Below, piece after piece: positions 20,027 through 21,078 of a stretch of DNA of 21,078 nucleotides. The stretch comes from a virus. The DNA is taken from positions 1 to 21,078 of IMG/VR virus record IMGVR_UViG_3300017666_000014; one strand, written 5' to 3'. A program made the position numbers and the translations under genes. Position 1 is the stretch's first letter. Each line of letters starts with the position of its first letter. The notes beneath the pieces were generated by a model, which had not been told where the DNA came from, did no database searches, and worked only from the letters and a program-made list of their open reading frames with translations.

Positions 20027-20839
20027 TTAGCGCAAAGCGTTTTGAAAGAGACTTTCGTTTGAGAAGTCGCCGCCATCGTCGATCGCTGGAGCCGCCGTGG
20101 TGGCTCGGTTGAGTGACGGGGGCACTTTGAAAACAGGCGCCGCAGGTTTGGTCTCTGGAGGCTGAAGCCTCTGCATCAGTTGCGCGGTGAACTTTTCGTC
20201 CTTGAGCGCTTCATCCAACTTGCGCTGGAAAAACGCATCAGGGTTCAGGCTGGCTTCTCGGTCTGCATACCAGCGAGCAATATCCCCGTAAGGGTCCATC
20301 GACTGCTTGACTTGGTTGACGACCGCCAAAGCCTGCGGATCGCCGGAGCGCGCCGCCTGATCCAATGCACTGTAAGCCTGCTCAACCCGCTCCTTGCCGT
20401 GCTCCATGATCGCAAACCGCTGCGACATGGTTTCCACCGCCGCGCTAAGACGCTGCTCAACGGGGGTTAGAACCTCCTGTACGTTGGTCCTGACAAACTC
20501 GTCCGGACGCTCGAACAGGTCGGGCTTGGGCGCGGGTTCTTGCTTGGGCTGAAATGAGCGAAGCTGCTGCTCAAGTTCGGCGGTTCGGCGCTGCTGGCGC
20601 TCGAATGCCTCTCGCAACTGCCGCATGCCGACAGATTCCGTTTCCTTGGCTTCCGGCTGTGCCGGGGTTTCTGCCTTGGGTTCGGGCTCTTTCGGCTCCT
20701 CCGCCTTGGGGGCGAAGCGGCCATGCTCATCCCTCGGACGGTCGTCCTTGGGCTCGACTTCGACTTCCGGTTCGGGAGCCGCAATCGGTTCATCACTCAG
20801 TGCAGAGTTGAAAAGTTCCTCGTTAGAGAGTTCTTCCAT
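20027..20839 (-). CDS. Capsid scaffolding protein (270 aa)
   Basis: Located just upstream of the capsid gene. The N-terminal third is acidic and Pro/Glu/Lys-rich (VEVEPKDDRPRDEHGRFAPK, then a PKEPEPKAETPAQPE-type stretch), and the central part is a long helix (MRQLREAFERQQRRTAELEQ, about 71-93, likely coiled coil). More helices follow (EHGKERVEQAYSALDQAARS; FFQRKLDEALKDEKFTAQLM). This is the profile of phage scaffolds, which guide assembly of the coat and are removed before or during packaging. Both ends carry the same short motif: SNEELFNSAL at 5-14 and SNESLFQNAL at 260-269. The family name cannot be fixed from this alone, but role and position are clear. Confidence 0.85.
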   Translation of the reverse strand: MEELSNEELFNSALSDEPIAAPEPEVEVEPKDDRPRDEHGRFAPKAEEPKEPEPKAETPAQPEAKETESVGMRQLREAFERQQRRTAELEQQLRSFQPKQEPAPKPDLFERPDEFVRTNVQEVLTPVEQRLSAAVETMSQRFAIMEHGKERVEQAYSALDQAARSGDPQALAVVNQVKQSMDPYGDIARWYADREASLNPDAFFQRKLDEALKDEKFTAQLMQRLQPPETKPAAPVFKVPPSLNRATTAAPAIDDGGDFSNESLFQNALR

Positions 20840-20934
20840 GTTTCACCTGTTTGCGCCGTGACGCGGTCGCCTTCGATGCTGAATGACGCTTCAGCGTGCG
20901 GGGTAGTCATTGAGCCGTGACGCTGGCTCGGCGA

Positions 20935-21078
20935 TTAGGTATTCGTAATTGCCGCGATCTTCGCGCCGCCAACCGGCACAGCAAACGAAATGATGTTGTC
21001 GGCAGGAACGCGCATCTTTGCAGTGGTCGCCGTGGCCGTTCCCGCCGAATCCGCGACCGCATAGGAATAGATGCCGTC
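20935..21078 (-). CDS. C-terminal end of a structural-region protein (47 aa visible)
   Basis: An open frame enters from the right edge and ends at TAA (20937-20935). The visible end reads DGIYSYAVADSAGTATATTA, KMRVPADNIISFAVPVGGAK, IAAITNT: small hydrophobic beta strands. It resembles the end of small beta-rich virion proteins of this kind, but does not look like a portal C-terminus. No name is given. The 95 bases after it (20840-20934) hold no convincing terminator; a small frame from 20910 overlapping the scaffold start lacks a ribosome binding site. Confidence 0.6.
   Translation of the reverse strand, partial: DGIYSYAVADSAGTATATTAKMRVPADNIISFAVPVGGAKIAAITNT

Noticed and set aside
18700-20112. 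Long + strand open frame (470 codons) opposite the capsid gene
   Set aside because: It is a mirror of the well-identified capsid gene in GC-rich DNA. The composition (Arg/Val/His-rich, no domains) is typical of antisense frames and there is no ribosome binding site.
20798-20910. Small - strand frame starting at 20910 that overlaps the scaffold start
   Set aside because: No ribosome binding site, 37 codons only, and its 3' half lies inside the scaffold gene.
1-21078. CRISPR array, insertion sequence or attachment site
   Set aside because: No regularly spaced direct repeats, transposase or integrase gene, or tRNA-overlapping repeat was seen.

Overview
The window is a segment of a tailed-phage (or prophage) genome. 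It has a P22-like, short-tailed virion module read right to left (about 21078 down to 2563) and a small early or accessory module read left to right (1 to 2477). The base composition is GC-rich, the genes are tightly packed, and the protein families are ones I associate with phages of alphaproteobacteria (GTA-like three-helix holin, HTH-metallophosphoesterase, DUF6378-like). The host assignment is inference. No integrase, repressor, terminase or portal lies in the window, so lifestyle cannot be decided here.

Left module (1-2477, + strand): nine short genes with AGGGGA/AGGGAGA-type ribosome binding sites. They encode small unknown proteins, two single-helix membrane proteins, an RMF/CrpP-like protein, an HNH endonuclease with C-terminal helix-turn-helix segments, a zinc-ribbon protein and a very basic 41-residue protein. 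The module contains a striking non-coding inverted repeat at 2167-2274 that can fold as a long closing stem around three small hairpins.

Right module (- strand, transcription order): end of an unidentified structural gene (window edge), scaffold, major capsid protein, probable decoration protein, small neck-region protein, gp4-like adaptor, gp10-like stabilisation protein, a 57-residue protein, gp7-like ejection protein and two larger ejection proteins. Next come a fibre, a small tail protein and a second fibre with internal repeats. After these come an endolysin candidate, four small membrane proteins (holin candidates), an HTH-metallophosphoesterase, a GNAT acetyltransferase and a DUF6378-like protein. 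The module ends with a tail spike carrying an SGNH esterase. Many neighbours overlap by 1-8 bases (TGATG, ATGA, TAATG), which implies translational coupling. Three intrinsic terminators sit inside the operon, before the capsid, neck and fibre genes.

Two features break this layout. A single membrane-protein gene on the + strand (8235-8771) lies between the endolysin and the second fibre, with its own promoter-like sequence and a perfect inverted repeat over its start codon; it looks like a moron. The tail spike is split into two frames at a run of eight G residues, in a way that suggests phase variation, frameshifting or a base-call error.

Non-coding stretches are short: 2166-2294 holds the structured repeat, 2478-2562 holds nested palindromes, and 20840-20934 shows nothing convincing. 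No tRNA, rRNA, CRISPR array or insertion sequence was seen.
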